NCBI GenBank assembly: GCA_947247005.1
Contig: OX365950.1
Location: forward strand, 10,428,720-10,492,719
DNA: 64,000 nt
Direction: 5' to 3'
Source: Spisula solida
Lineage: Eukaryota; Mollusca; Bivalvia; Venerida; Mactridae
Shown here: piece after piece, positions 1 to 12,500 of the stretch
Position numbering within the stretch: the first letter of the stretch is position 1
Layout of the letters: each line of letters begins with the position of its first letter
Made by a program: the position numbers and the translations under genes
The notes under the pieces: generated by a model
The model's database searches: none
What the model was told of the DNA's origin: nothing
What the model saw: only the letters and a program-made list of their open reading frames with translations

Positions 1-1830
1 ACGTCAATACTTTATTACACAGTGGTGTCTCCAAAATGTCGAGGAGAATAAATATGTGTTTACTTTGGAAGCAAAACATGATAGAGAAATAACGTTTATA
101 TTTTTCTCGCTGCAATACATTCTTAATTACCCGAAAATTGGCGAATCGCAATACATGTACATTTTCGATATCAAATTTTGATTTCATAAATATACACATT
201 TGATAGATCTTTTCTATGTAGAATATGCCCTACGGAAATGTTAGCACCAACTTTATAAATGCAATTATTGAACACGGCAGGACAATCATTAAAATGTTGT
301 TACATAATCATGCGAGTATTGATAAAGAAATGGACACATTAAAGATAAATGCCCTGAATGTGAATGTTGTTCAGTAAATGTAGTATAGAAAAAAACATCT
401 CGAGTTCACAGGTAACTGTAACATTAATAAAGAGTAAACAAAACAAAAAATTATATAATTATATAGTTTTTTATAATATCTTAGAAAGGTTTATAACACG
501 GGGAATTGACCACCCAGTCCCTGAGGTGCAGTTTGTTTTCAATAAATATTTCATTAATACTGGTGGTACTTTAAATATTATTACATAATTAGTAACTAGA
601 GAGCTTCCTCTTTAATTTGATATCAATAGTTTAAAAAACCCACAGGGAATGAAATCACTTTCTTTTTCCTCGTTTAGAACAGCATTGTCGTTTCTATTGA
701 ATTGACCTCGATGGGATTTTGCATGAAGGTAGTTCTAACGATGTCGTCTATGAATGTAATTACTTTGTGAAGATATCGAAAGCCAATTCTTGTTTTTGAT
801 ACCACGAAAACCTCTTTAGTACAAATGCACCTTTCTAAGATAACATACATTTTATTAAAAAATCAAGTTTTTTTACTATTTATCAATGATACAGTTACCT
901 GTGCTGGAGTTTGCCAAAGAAATACCCAGAAATATCCGCCTCATTGCAAGACGAAAATCATGAAATACAATTACATAGGCAAGAACCATCAACTGTATAC
1001 AATAATAGCTGAATGCAATAATGTTGGAATGTCTACTTGTTTTAAAATGAGCTATTTAAATGAAAATAGAACCTGGTGTGCATAACTAATGGGAGAATGT
1101 GTGTACGTAGTTGTTTATGCGTTTAAATCGGACCGACGATGACATATTTTGTTCTCGTACGTGTAAGCTGTATAAGTGTAGAGCCTCATCATATCGTCAC
1201 TACAGTTATTGACTATCGTTGACCCCCCTGTTCATAGTTGTACATACAATGCGCATCTCATTAAATTAAGTACGTGTACATGTATGAACTGTTTTATTGT
1301 GTTTTATAAAGCACTGTATTATTATATTGAACATTCTAACACTGTCTGTTTGTTGCTCCATGCAAACGTATAGAGCTATAGCGTTATCTAATAAACGGTA
1401 TATCACGGTAGAATTTCGGCTGTTTAATTTACCTCCCGCGTATACTTCGCGATTTTTATCAATGCAATTTGCGTCTTGTTTATTTCATGACGTCATGAAT
1501 TGTGACGTCGCCGTAGAGCGCGACGTTTTGCGTAATTTTCCTTTCGTAGCGTTTCTGTTTATTTATTCGATTATATTTATATCCTAGCAACATGTTATTG
1601 CATGTATCAATTCGTATGCGTAAACGTGAAATACGTAATTGGAATTTGCCGTTAGATAAGCATCAGTTTGGCGACAAATAAAGATAATAGTAAAGCTTAA
1701 AAATCCAGGGGCGGAAGTTACGATTCTTTGAACAGCGGAAGTTGTCTATAGCAACATGATAAATAACCCACCAACTTCGCAATCAAAATAGTACATTTAA
1801 ATTTGTAAAAATTACATGTGTTAGAATGCA
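1..1830. other. No recognisable gene
   Basis: AT-rich, with only short ORFs that have no recognisable domains. A small CpG-richer patch at about 1420-1560 contains the palindrome CATGACGTCATG (1486-1497, a CRE-type site) and a second GACGTC nearby. This could be promoter-like, but no coding region follows that I can support. Confidence 0.5.
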
Positions 1831-1831
1831 A

Positions 1832-1996
1832 ATAGATCGCTGTTTTGCGTGATATACAGGTGACTTGATCACGGTTTGTTGTTCATATGCATAGCTATTA
1901 ATCACTCAGGCCTACGACCTTCGAGATTAATTCCTACGCATATGAACTCTAAACCGTGATCTATTCACCGGTATATCACGCAAAACAGCGATATAT
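1832..1996. repeat. Palindromic hairpin MITE, copy 1
   Basis: The left arm (from ATAGATCGCTGTTTTGCG) and the right arm (ending CGCAAAACAGCGATATAT) are reverse complements over about 75 bp. They meet at an asymmetric centre containing CACTCAGGCCTACGACCTTC. The centre matches that of the hairpin at 23549-23716 in the opposite orientation, so the two are one family. There is no coding capacity. I read it as a foldback non-autonomous DNA element; target-site duplications are not resolved. Confidence 0.75.
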
Positions 1997-2359
1997 GTCC
2001 TCAATATAACAATGTACATTTAATAAGGATAATATTTATATACAACAACATAATTATACAACGGTATTTTTTATTAACTCATATTGGATAATGTTGTTAT
2101 CCAGGGAGAATTAACCTGTTTATACTGTCTGAATTTCAAATTTGTTCTAGCTTGTCCGAAGTTATATTATTTACGTATTAGATAGAGTTGATATTACGCG
2201 CTGTGAAATATTGTAGATTAGATTAATACAACTGTCTACGGATATTGCACTGTCACTATTGATTTCTCGAACGGACAAAAGAAAACCTATTCGACCTAAA
2301 TGATGTTACTGCTCACATTTGTTCCAGCCGAGCGCGTCATAAAGGTACCCTGTAAAATA

Positions 2360-5300
2360 AATGAGCATGAAGTCCATTTATATGCAATTATGTATTACAT
2401 GAGTAAAGAGATTTGCTCCTTAGATTTTCTGGAATATTATACTTTAATTATTAACGAGCAATGTATTGCAGTTCTGTAAGGAGTTTGCACATGCTTGTCA
2501 TCATTAGTAGTTGCGTTATGTCGTAAAATATCACAAGACAACGACAATGAATCATTAATGTTCAGTATGTTATTTGTTCAATACTGATGTGTCTGGAGGT
2601 TGTCAGTAATGCGGAGTTTACTTAATGTGTTTAAATTATTGTTGTAAAACAGCGTTCAATATGAATTTAATATTTTCTCGAAAGGCTGTGTCTGGCTTTA
2701 TGCTGAGACAACTATATGTACCCATGGTTTGTGTTTCACGCGTACAAATATATACTTATTAATAACACAAATTAGGTCACCCGACTCAAGACGAAATGGT
2801 AATCAATTTCGTATCAAATGGCGCAATTAATATTTGGCTTCGTCATAACGACTATTCTTTGACAGCTTCACGAATGGATTGTCAAACCAAGTTATAATTA
2901 ATGGTATTCGTTCCCCAGATGGATATTCCATTGTACAACATTCTTTTGAAGCACGCGTAAGTGCTACTAAACATCAGATTGTGGATCTAATTACAGGTAC
3001 ATTGCCTGCAACACACCGATTATTATTTTATCCGGGATTCCAAATTACGTAATGATACAAATATAATATGTCATAATAGGCTACAATTGCCGGATCCAAA
3101 AACATGTAACGGATAAATATAATTATATAATTATTCTGGATAGCTAGACTGTATGCCGTCGAGTTTTCATCGATTCTCTACTAAGAAAAACTACATTATA
3201 TTGCTCCTCCACCAATTATAGACGACCACCCTGTCATCGATGAGCATAACAACATACGTAGCATGTTTAGAACATATTTATTGAACACGTATTGTACATC
3301 GGGTAAATAATAACCGGCATTTCAATTCTCTTCTAAAGTTATTGTGGTCTTGTTTGGTTTTACTGAGATGTCTACTTTGATAACAGGGACAGTATTCTCC
3401 GTCATTATAAGTCTGGAACCAATATTTAGACTTAAGAATAGCGAAGCAAAAAAGGAGCATTTATTTTATTAACAACGTGTTCTTCTTCTTTGTTAGTGTA
3501 ACGTTTTCGGCTGTCGTCTCTTAAACTCAAAATGTGGTAGCGTACACCTTATGGTTATTGCCTAACAATAAGCGTCCAACTATAATACCATAATGTTTCC
3601 AAGCCAATCAAAGTCAACTACGTTCACACCGACTTGTCGCTCACAAGATACTCTCGTGTAGTTTCTAGCTATATATGGCTATAGTCTGCTAAACCTTCAA
3701 GAGACCTAGCAGCGTACCAAGCCACCCACGGCTGTAGACTGTCTCCACACAGTAGACACACACAACCCTCGACTGTAGCTCTAGCCTACTACACGCTGCA
3801 CAACCCTCACACAAGACGTTCTAACAACGTACCTCCTCTCCAGCATACGCACCGACCAAACAACACCTTGCTGGAATATATCAATTATTAACCAGGAACT
3901 CCGCAACTATGTCCCCTAATAGCTTTTCAAGGAAGCGAGGCTTCTCGAGAAGTCACTAGCAAGAGACACTTGCGTTAATAGAGTGTAGCGCTTGGTGAAC
4001 GAGTCAACTTTTGCAAGCAGACTGACGAGCACAGTGTGTGCTGCGGTATTTATACACCCATTCGGTAAGACTCAACTGAATGAAACACCCCGCCACCTAG
4101 CGGGTTCCGAAGCCGAACGTAAACTAACGAAAATAACCGATTCGTACCGAGGTAATTTTAACCTATGTTTCAGGCAATATCTCGCAACTATATCAATAAA
4201 TATAATAACCATGCAGTGTACTTACAGTCACCGTGGGCATCAAACCCACATGTCCTACTAAATATGCTAAAATTCATAAAAAATACAATCATTATTTGAT
4301 ACATACCAAGTTTAGTTGATTTTGATGCAAATGGTGTAAAATTGGCGAGGGGGAACAACTACAGATATCCTAATAACGGGTAGGGTCTAAATCCCTACAC
4401 GTTAAATTAGCATTGCAGGCCATCCACCGATAAACACAAATAATTATCACATTTTGTATATAGAACACACTATAACAAGGACATGCTTGCCCAATTCGTA
4501 CGTGTACATAGTGGCAGACGATCTACGCATTGTCGAAGCTATTGCGTTCACTTATAAATTACCACCAGTGGATTTCAACTATTATAGTGAGTGGCTACAA
4601 TAAGTGTTTTCGACTGAAAGTAATTGCATTGCACCATCCATCTGCGTTAAATACATTAAGACATATGTAGACGGAAATCTCCTAATAGGCATGCACAACA
4701 GGCTCTATGGCCATTTAATGAGCTCGTTTATCAATAAGAATTACAGTGCAAAACGTTTCGTGTATACCAAATTGTATTACACAATATGTGTTGGGGTATG
4801 AATGGACTTTTAATGACGGAGATTTTTTCTGATATTATAGATGCGTCGATATGTCTGTTTATTCACCTACTGAACCTGAACACTGAACATGTTTTCAACA
4901 GACAACACTGGTTCTTAGAACGGCGAGTTCGGTGTATTGGTGGGCGGTCGTCATTCAGTTGTTTCCGACAACAAATTACTGCGTTCGATAGCTTGTTATA
5001 TACTAAACGCACCTCTAGAAATGGACAGGTGAGCAGTGAATTCAAGGTCACTGTTAATAAAAAAACCTATTCTGATCACTCTCTTGAGTTGAACTATCAT
5101 GATGCAACTTGCTCTGTAGGCAACTTATGTGAAAACGCTTCTTTGAATGTTGGCTCAAAGTCATTGTCACAGGAATATCTACATTCTACAATCAACATGA
5201 ACTGCAGATCACAGGTACATGTGACGCGAGTCACAAAGGTCACGCAAAATGGAAATGCAGAAAACACCATTACAGAACAATATCACTAAGACTTTAGATT

Positions 5301-6680
5301 TATAGTGTTTATCAGTAAGATTTGTAGGACAATAGTCCTGGTTATTTGTGAATGTCCCTCGTATCAGTGTGGTGCGACATGGCCCGCCATCAGCCCACAG
5401 CCCGGATCAAAATGAGTTTAAGTTCTTTGTTTAGGGCTATGTGGAATCGCTAGACAAGTGAACGTCACAACGCCAACAGACACGTATATGCTCACGAGGA
5501 ACATCAATAGAGAATGTAAGAGGAGGATCAGTTTAGGCCAATGTGCAAATGTTATCAATAGTTAAAAAACGAGTGAAGGAAGGAAACGTTAGAAGGATGG
5601 ACATACGTATAAACAGACCGTAAAAGGAGGCGATAAAACGTGATAGCATATCGTAGTTATCGTAAATGCACTTAGCATGTGAACGTAAAAGAACGTGAAG
5701 TCAAATCGTGTACTCGGTGTAGCAATACACGATACTCTGACGTCATTAACGGCATCAACTCCAAGACGCATTTTAGTGGTTTCAGAGTCACTTGTTAGTA
5801 CTACACTGACACGTGAGAGCGGCCGTTGTTAACGACTTGCCTGGATGACAAACATCAACATCATGATGAAAAGTCAATTACCGAGTAGTTACGTAAATCA
5901 ATAATACAAACGAGACCTGAATCTGGTAACGTGATAACCTGAAATGATTAATGATGCAAAAGCGCAAAAGTATAATGGTGCATGTATTAGACCTAAATAA
6001 TGGCGACAATCTAGGTGATTATGCTACTGTTTTCTTGCTTCGAGTAAGCTTCGAGTAAGCTGTTAACGTGTGTTTGTCCATTCCGGTAAACTGCGGCCTG
6101 CTATAGACGAGACATTTAATTTCATTTAAACTGTCGACCGTATCCGTTGGAAACAAAATGGATATCGATAAACACGCATTCTAGAAAGTACTATGAATCT
6201 AATCACGTATTGTGTGAGGTAAAGCTGTCATATGCTACTCTAATATATATCAATTAAGTATTAAGCCATTAAATAAGTAAGTCCAATTATTTATACACTA
6301 CAGGCTCAATGGATTACGTAAAAGATATCTTATGGTTCAGGACACGCAACTACACAAAATACAACAACACAAGTGTTAGGAATACATCAGTATTACCAGT
6401 GACGTGACATCATGGTATTCAAAAAATGAATTTAATTAACCCCTGGATATGCAATTATTTGTCTTGACTGGTGTAAAGTCAGAAAGAAGATGTAAATGTA
6501 TGTTTACTAGAATTAGATTGGAAAGAACATATTGTATTGTGACTGGTGTTAAATTAAAGATAAATAAACTTGTCAATATTATTCAATAGTCAGCACAAAT
6601 ATATTGGATTCTCTACACAGATCGATCAATTATAATTTAATTGAAATATAATACGGATATTCGTAACCCGTTTTGTGAGG
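2360..6680. repeat. Segmental duplication, copy C
   Basis: Collinear with copy A (about 11760-15460) and copy B (about 37000-41640). Anchors are TTATTAACGAGCAATG (2451; also 11846 and near 37084), TTGTCAAACCAAGTTATAAT (2879; also 12285) and the GATTAATGATGCAAAAGCGC stretch near 5947. C lacks the block corresponding to 13640-14850 of A and carries about 1 kb of private sequence (3450-4430). The open frame at 4786-5289 is not kept open in A or B, so I treat the segment as non-coding. Limits are approximate. Confidence 0.7.
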
Positions 6681-9261
6681 AGACAGTTTTATTGGCCTTT
6701 TACAAAATGCCCCTTTTAGACATGATGGCTTATGGTCGATCTGCCAGTTGGAAATACATACGAGACAAAACTTCGCGTTGTAAAACGGCACAAACTAATT
6801 AAACAAGCTCACGTTTCAATCACCTAATGTCCTAGTAATTTTTCTGCATCTTAATCATAAATAGTCGCCATAACTTTCTTACAGGAGTAATATGGATTGA
6901 ATGTAACTAATATGTTTTACATTTCATATGTTAATTCAGTTATTAAAATATTTTTAAAAAAATATTTAATGCTCCAACCTTCCATCATGAATATAATTTT
7001 AGAGAAAGTTAACGATAAAAATACATTTGATTGTTGTTCATGGGAGTAATCTGACAATCATCAACGAACGCGTTTGTGATTGAACAGAGAAACCTTCCAC
7101 AATCTGGAATAATCTGCGAAAGAATCAGTAACAAAGGTTTATGTAAAGAATCTAGCAAACTCCTTATACCAAGAGAGTGTCATATGATAGCTAGAACCCG
7201 AAATCACAGTATGCAGTGTACATACCAAACAAATGAGGTTATGAAAGGGCAACCACTGATGTATATGTGATCAAGGAATGAGTTTGGCCCCACACCATTT
7301 AGGGACATTAATTACATTAGCGTTAAATACGTATTTACGTAGTATCACGTTCATTTATTACAGTCATAAGAGATATACTGTAAACAGCCACTCATAATTG
7401 GAACGATGTATTTAGAGACACATTTGACAACCCTTGTTATCTAACCAAATAATTACGAATCTGAGAAAACGACCCACAGTCTGAAATAAATGACGTATTT
7501 ATATTGAAATTCAAATACTAAATATTTGACAATGTAAATTCATTAAATCGCAAGCTTAGATAATTAGAAATACTTGTAATGGAACACTTAACGTTAATAC
7601 TGTCCAATGTAATATGTCACACCTCAATAAGCTGACTTGTTGCAGTTCAAACACTCTACATAGTTGTTACGATTAAAGTCAATGCGACTGCAAGAGCAAT
7701 TCGTGTGTGTTCGCAGGTAGAGCTTAGTTTCAATATAAAATAAACAATAGTGTCAATATAAACAAAATAAAAACTAAATTGGTATTTTCGATTATTCCGC
7801 ACAAAATAAACAAATCAGTGTATTGGCAAATGGCAATACATTTGTAAATTCAACCACTATAATAAGCACCATGCTATGGCTTAATTATGTAGAAGCATTG
7901 GCATGTGTGCCGACGAAGAACCGAAATGGTTTTGACGTTATATCGGAACTAAGTATGCCAGTGCGTTGACAAATGACATGTTTGCGTGTGTATCAGTTTC
8001 TTTAGTAAACGTAATCCATTAAGCATCGGTCCTTTGACAGAGGATGTCATGTTTGGGAAGTATTAACTCTGATATATGCATGGTGTGTTTTCCATATGTT
8101 ACATAACCTCAGACTGTATTTATTACCTGCGAGCTTGAACGAGCAGGTATATTGGATAGCCTTAAGTAAAAAGTCCATGGAGGGGCACGTGACCTGTTCT
8201 CGATGGTTTTACGATTTCAAAAAAAAATCCAAAAAAGATGCATTTTGTAAGAATGTCGTGAACCAGACTAATCAAACCGGTCGTTACAAGATTTCAAATT
8301 TTTCTTGAACGAAAATAGGTTATCTTACGCAAAAAGATGGCTGAAGTATGTCGGCCCGGGCAAGTCAAAATTCTTAGAAAGAACTACAAAATTATCCTTA
8401 AAACCCGTCCCTACGATAAAACTATACACGCAACTCGATTTAAAAGAGTATAAAACACGAGTTTAGATCGTTTTATCGTTGGATAAATTCTTCGCTGACG
8501 TTTCATACTCAACACTTTCGTACGACTTCCCAACGTTCGTCCTGAATATTTTTTTTGTACTCAACACAATTCGTACCCAGCACTTCGCTCCGTAAATTAT
8601 TTTTCGGATTTTTTTAGGATCAGCGGGTAAAATAAGTGCTGGTTGTTTCCCTTGATAACATTAACAACATATACAGTTTCTTAAGGTCTCCAGAGTCATA
8701 TAAGGAGAATTACCATTCAGTTTTAATGTCTATTCAGAGACTTAAAATTCTAAATGTCTATTGTCATGGAATTATCGGAATTGTTTTATGATCTTTGATA
8801 TTGTTGAAAACTGAAAACATGTATTATGATAATACCTTTAATGGACTGATACGAGGTTTTATTTATAAGAATATAGATATTATATGGAACAAGGGAGTCA
8901 TAATATGAAATTATGTGTCTTGTAAATTGGTTTGTTATACATGAAATTATTTAACAATTTGTTGATAAATTTCGTAAGTCAAATTATCGTGCATATAGTT
9001 TTCCCAATTTGAAAGCTACCTGCCTATCGCGCTTATTTTTTTCACAATTTTGAGATGTTCATGCTTAATGGTATACACATCAGGTGTTGAATTATGCAGG
9101 TAGAAGGTCGAGGATCCTGTCAATTCTCTGTAAAATGAAGTCGGTAGATCATTTGCTCGCAGGAACTATTTGACTTGTATTAAGTTTGACTGTTAAAGTA
9201 AATGGTATTGTAACAATCAATCTCACCACTAATATTTTGTGAGTATCTAATATGTGTATAC
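6681..9261. other. No recognisable gene
   Basis: AT-rich DNA. The 70-codon frame at 8096-8308 is lysine-rich because of A-runs and has no domain I recognise. I see no clear TIRs or tandem repeats here. Confidence 0.45.
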
Positions 9262-9351
9262 ATGAGGGTGTGTATGCATGTGGGTGTGCGTGCGCGTGTG
9301 TGTGTGCGTGCGTGAGTGCGTGCGTGCGTGCGTGCGTGCGTGCGCATGGGA
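9262..9351. repeat. Microsatellite (TG)n/(TGCG)n
   Basis: A run of GTGTG units grades into eight or so GTGC units near 9305-9345. The open frame across it (9252-9524, cysteine/alanine/valine-rich) is a by-product of the repeat. Confidence 0.9.
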
Positions 9352-9539
9352 ATTATGCCTTTATTTCAAAAATAAACTGTAAACTGTATCATCAATATCA
9401 TCAATATATCATTTTAGTACATGTGCCTGTAACAAACGTCGAGATTGAAATACATTTTATGACTCGCATTGGATGTTTACCTAGGTCAAGCCAATATGTA
9501 AAGAATACAGATAATTTGTCATAGTGGGCGGATCAACGA

Positions 9540-12500
9540 CGTTAGTTTTATCCTGAATGGTGTTTTTCATAATTTCAATTTGATAAATATATTGATTTCT
9601 GGCGCGTGCGTTCATTGAGTCTTTCGAGGTACATGTGGAGTCTGAATGTGTATTTCATCAACATGTACTGCTTGATCTTTGGATGAATGCATACATACTA
9701 TGTACTTTGCAGATAATTTACCTTTAATTTACCTGAAAGAGGATTCGACCTATTCCCAAAAGCATGCATCGTCATTAGCCCGTAATGATTTAAGTATGCG
9801 GAAGTGAACACTCTAGCGGTGCGTTGTATGGTCGTGATGTCTCCGACATATATTATTGCGGAAATGATGGTGAGTATGCTGATGTCGTTCACGAGCGTTT
9901 TCCTGGCTGAATTAAACTTTTATAGAGTGTTTGTCCAATCAGAGAAATCGCTATCAGCTACAGAAGAGACAATTAATATCTATAAAACTACTGTCGACCG
10001 AATGCGATGGCAAAACAACACAGTAGAAATATCATGCCTAGTAAATACTATTCTAATCACGTAACATGTGTTACACTAGTGAAGTATGCATTAGTTAAGA
10101 ATAAAGACATCACACAATACATTCCAATGGTTTTGACACTGCAGAAGAAACGTATTCTGTAAATGGACCAGGGCCATGCAATAAGAACTATATAAAAAGC
10201 ACAGTTAACATATCCATTGGACCAGAATTGCGAGGAATGCACCATGGACACAATTATATTTTAGGAATATACATGCATTCACACATCATTCAATATCAGA
10301 TACTGTCGTACTTTGGATCTACTAGGAAACCAATTCTCAAAATTGAATAAAGTCAAATGCTCTTTTGAATATGGCATTTGGTATTGGCAAGTAATGAATC
10401 TGAAATGACAAAGCTATGTGGTTGTAAAATCTTAGTTGCGAATACTCTTTTGACATTTCTGTTGCATATTGTCGCTTAATTGAAGAGTATTTATTAATGA
10501 TTAATTCTGGTTAGCCCGATCTGCTACCGAAGTGTGCCGAAAGGAGTGCTACTTACGCATCCGGCTTACCTGCACTAAGGTTCGGATTAGGTAAGTATTT
10601 ATCGTCTGCTAAGGTTAAGTTGGTCTGATGTAAACCGGAAGGGAGATTTCTACATTATGAATGCTATATTATTTAATACGGGCATATATGTTTATCTATA
10701 ATGTATATATTAATTCATCTGGCTCAGGACAGTATGAGAATAAATAACGCATCAAATAATGGAATGAATATTTTACGTCGTCATTAAAAGTAGTACCAGA
10801 CAGTTTTCACAGGTAAAGTACCAACATCAGTTATACGTAATTTCCCTATCAGGATAAAGGTACATTTTAGCGAGACATTTACTGTCTGGTATTTCTAAAC
10901 TTAATTTTATATGGCATGTTTTTGAGATAAACTAACCTACAAACACGTGATTAATGACCCGTATACTGTCCGACAAGAAATCTGACATGTATTATATCTG
11001 GAAAAAACCGAATGCCGGTATTTCATATTATACTCATCTGATATTTCACGTCATGCCAGAGTCGATGTTGACGTTTTCGGAAATTTTAACATTGCGTTTA
11101 AATGAGCTTACAAAACTTTAACAAAACAAATTACGAGAGCTATATATGATCTATACAAGTTAATTGTCTTTATCCTAATTATTACAGATCCCTAGACATC
11201 TACCACAACTTGCAGTTTGAACGAGTTTCTAAGGTTTCTAAAAAACGATTTGATTAAACAGTACATATGGTCCTAATGCAAATATTACGGGTATAATATA
11301 GGTTTATGTATTCTTGGATTATCATACCTGCAGCCCACTCGATTCCTAGTGCTCCTCAAAAAACAATTTATCAATATCTTCTACACGTGTGTTACCAGAG
11401 CTCGAGTATTCAGAAAAACGATTGTCATAATGGAAATGATTTCTATAGTAAATCAGTGAATATTGGGTGCTGTGAACATATATTAAAAGCGTAATAGAGT
11501 GTACCCCTCGTCTGTTGTTATACTAGCATAAAGGTCACGTAATGTCCTTGACCATTTTATTATTTGTAAAACACGATTTCATGAGCTGACCACGTCCAAG
11601 AATGTTTGCGAGCCATGTACACAGTGATAGGGGTTATTGTATAATGCACTGTATTAATGCATTTTCTGATCTGCATATTATGTTTAGAAAGGAGAAATAC
11701 ACTGAACACATTAGTTTTAACTAAAAGTTGACACCTTTCATATTTCAATATCTCCATAAAACTGAATATGAAATTCAAATGCAAGTATGCATTACACGAG
11801 TAACAAGATGCGCTTCTTTGTTGTTCTGGAATATCATACTTTAATTATTAACGAGCAATGTTTGACAGTTCCGCAAAGTATGAATAATTAAAGGGGTTTG
11901 TAACTTTGCACACGCGTGTCATTAGTAGGTGCGTTTTGTCGTAAAATAACATTATTTGACTATGTGTCCGGTACTGAGGTATCGACGTATGAGTGTCGGT
12001 AAAGGGGAGTTGAGTTAATGTGTTTTAATTGTGGCTGTAAAACATCTTTATCACAGATGACAATCTAGTTTAATGGAAACTGAATACTTTTTTTAAATGC
12101 TTTGAAAAGCGGCTTTTGGCTTTATACTGGGAGATCTAGATCATAAATATACCCATGGTTATTAATAACGCATATGCTGTCATCAGACTCAAGACGAAAT
12201 GAAAATCAATTTCATATCAAATAGCGAAATTAGCATTTGGTTTTGTCATTACGACTATTCATGGACAACTTCGCGAGTGAATTGTCAAACCAAGTTATAA
12301 TTAATGGCTTTATTGCACAGATGAACGTTTCACTGTAAATCATGTGTACGTGCTACTAAATCGCATATGTGCATCTAGTTACCGGTATATTGTATGCAAC
12401 ACTCCGACAAGTATTTTACCAGGGTTACCAAATTACGTAATGACACAAATACGATACGTCAAAGTAGGCTACAGTTGCCTGATCCAAATTCAAGTAACGG

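Noticed and set aside
4786..5289. 167-codon ORF in copy C
   Set aside because: The homologous DNA in copies A (about 13150-13640) and B (about 39000-39480) has stops and frame shifts, and no domain is recognised.
9252..9524. Cys/Val/Ala-rich 90-codon ORF
   Set aside because: It is a translation of the TG/TGCG microsatellite.
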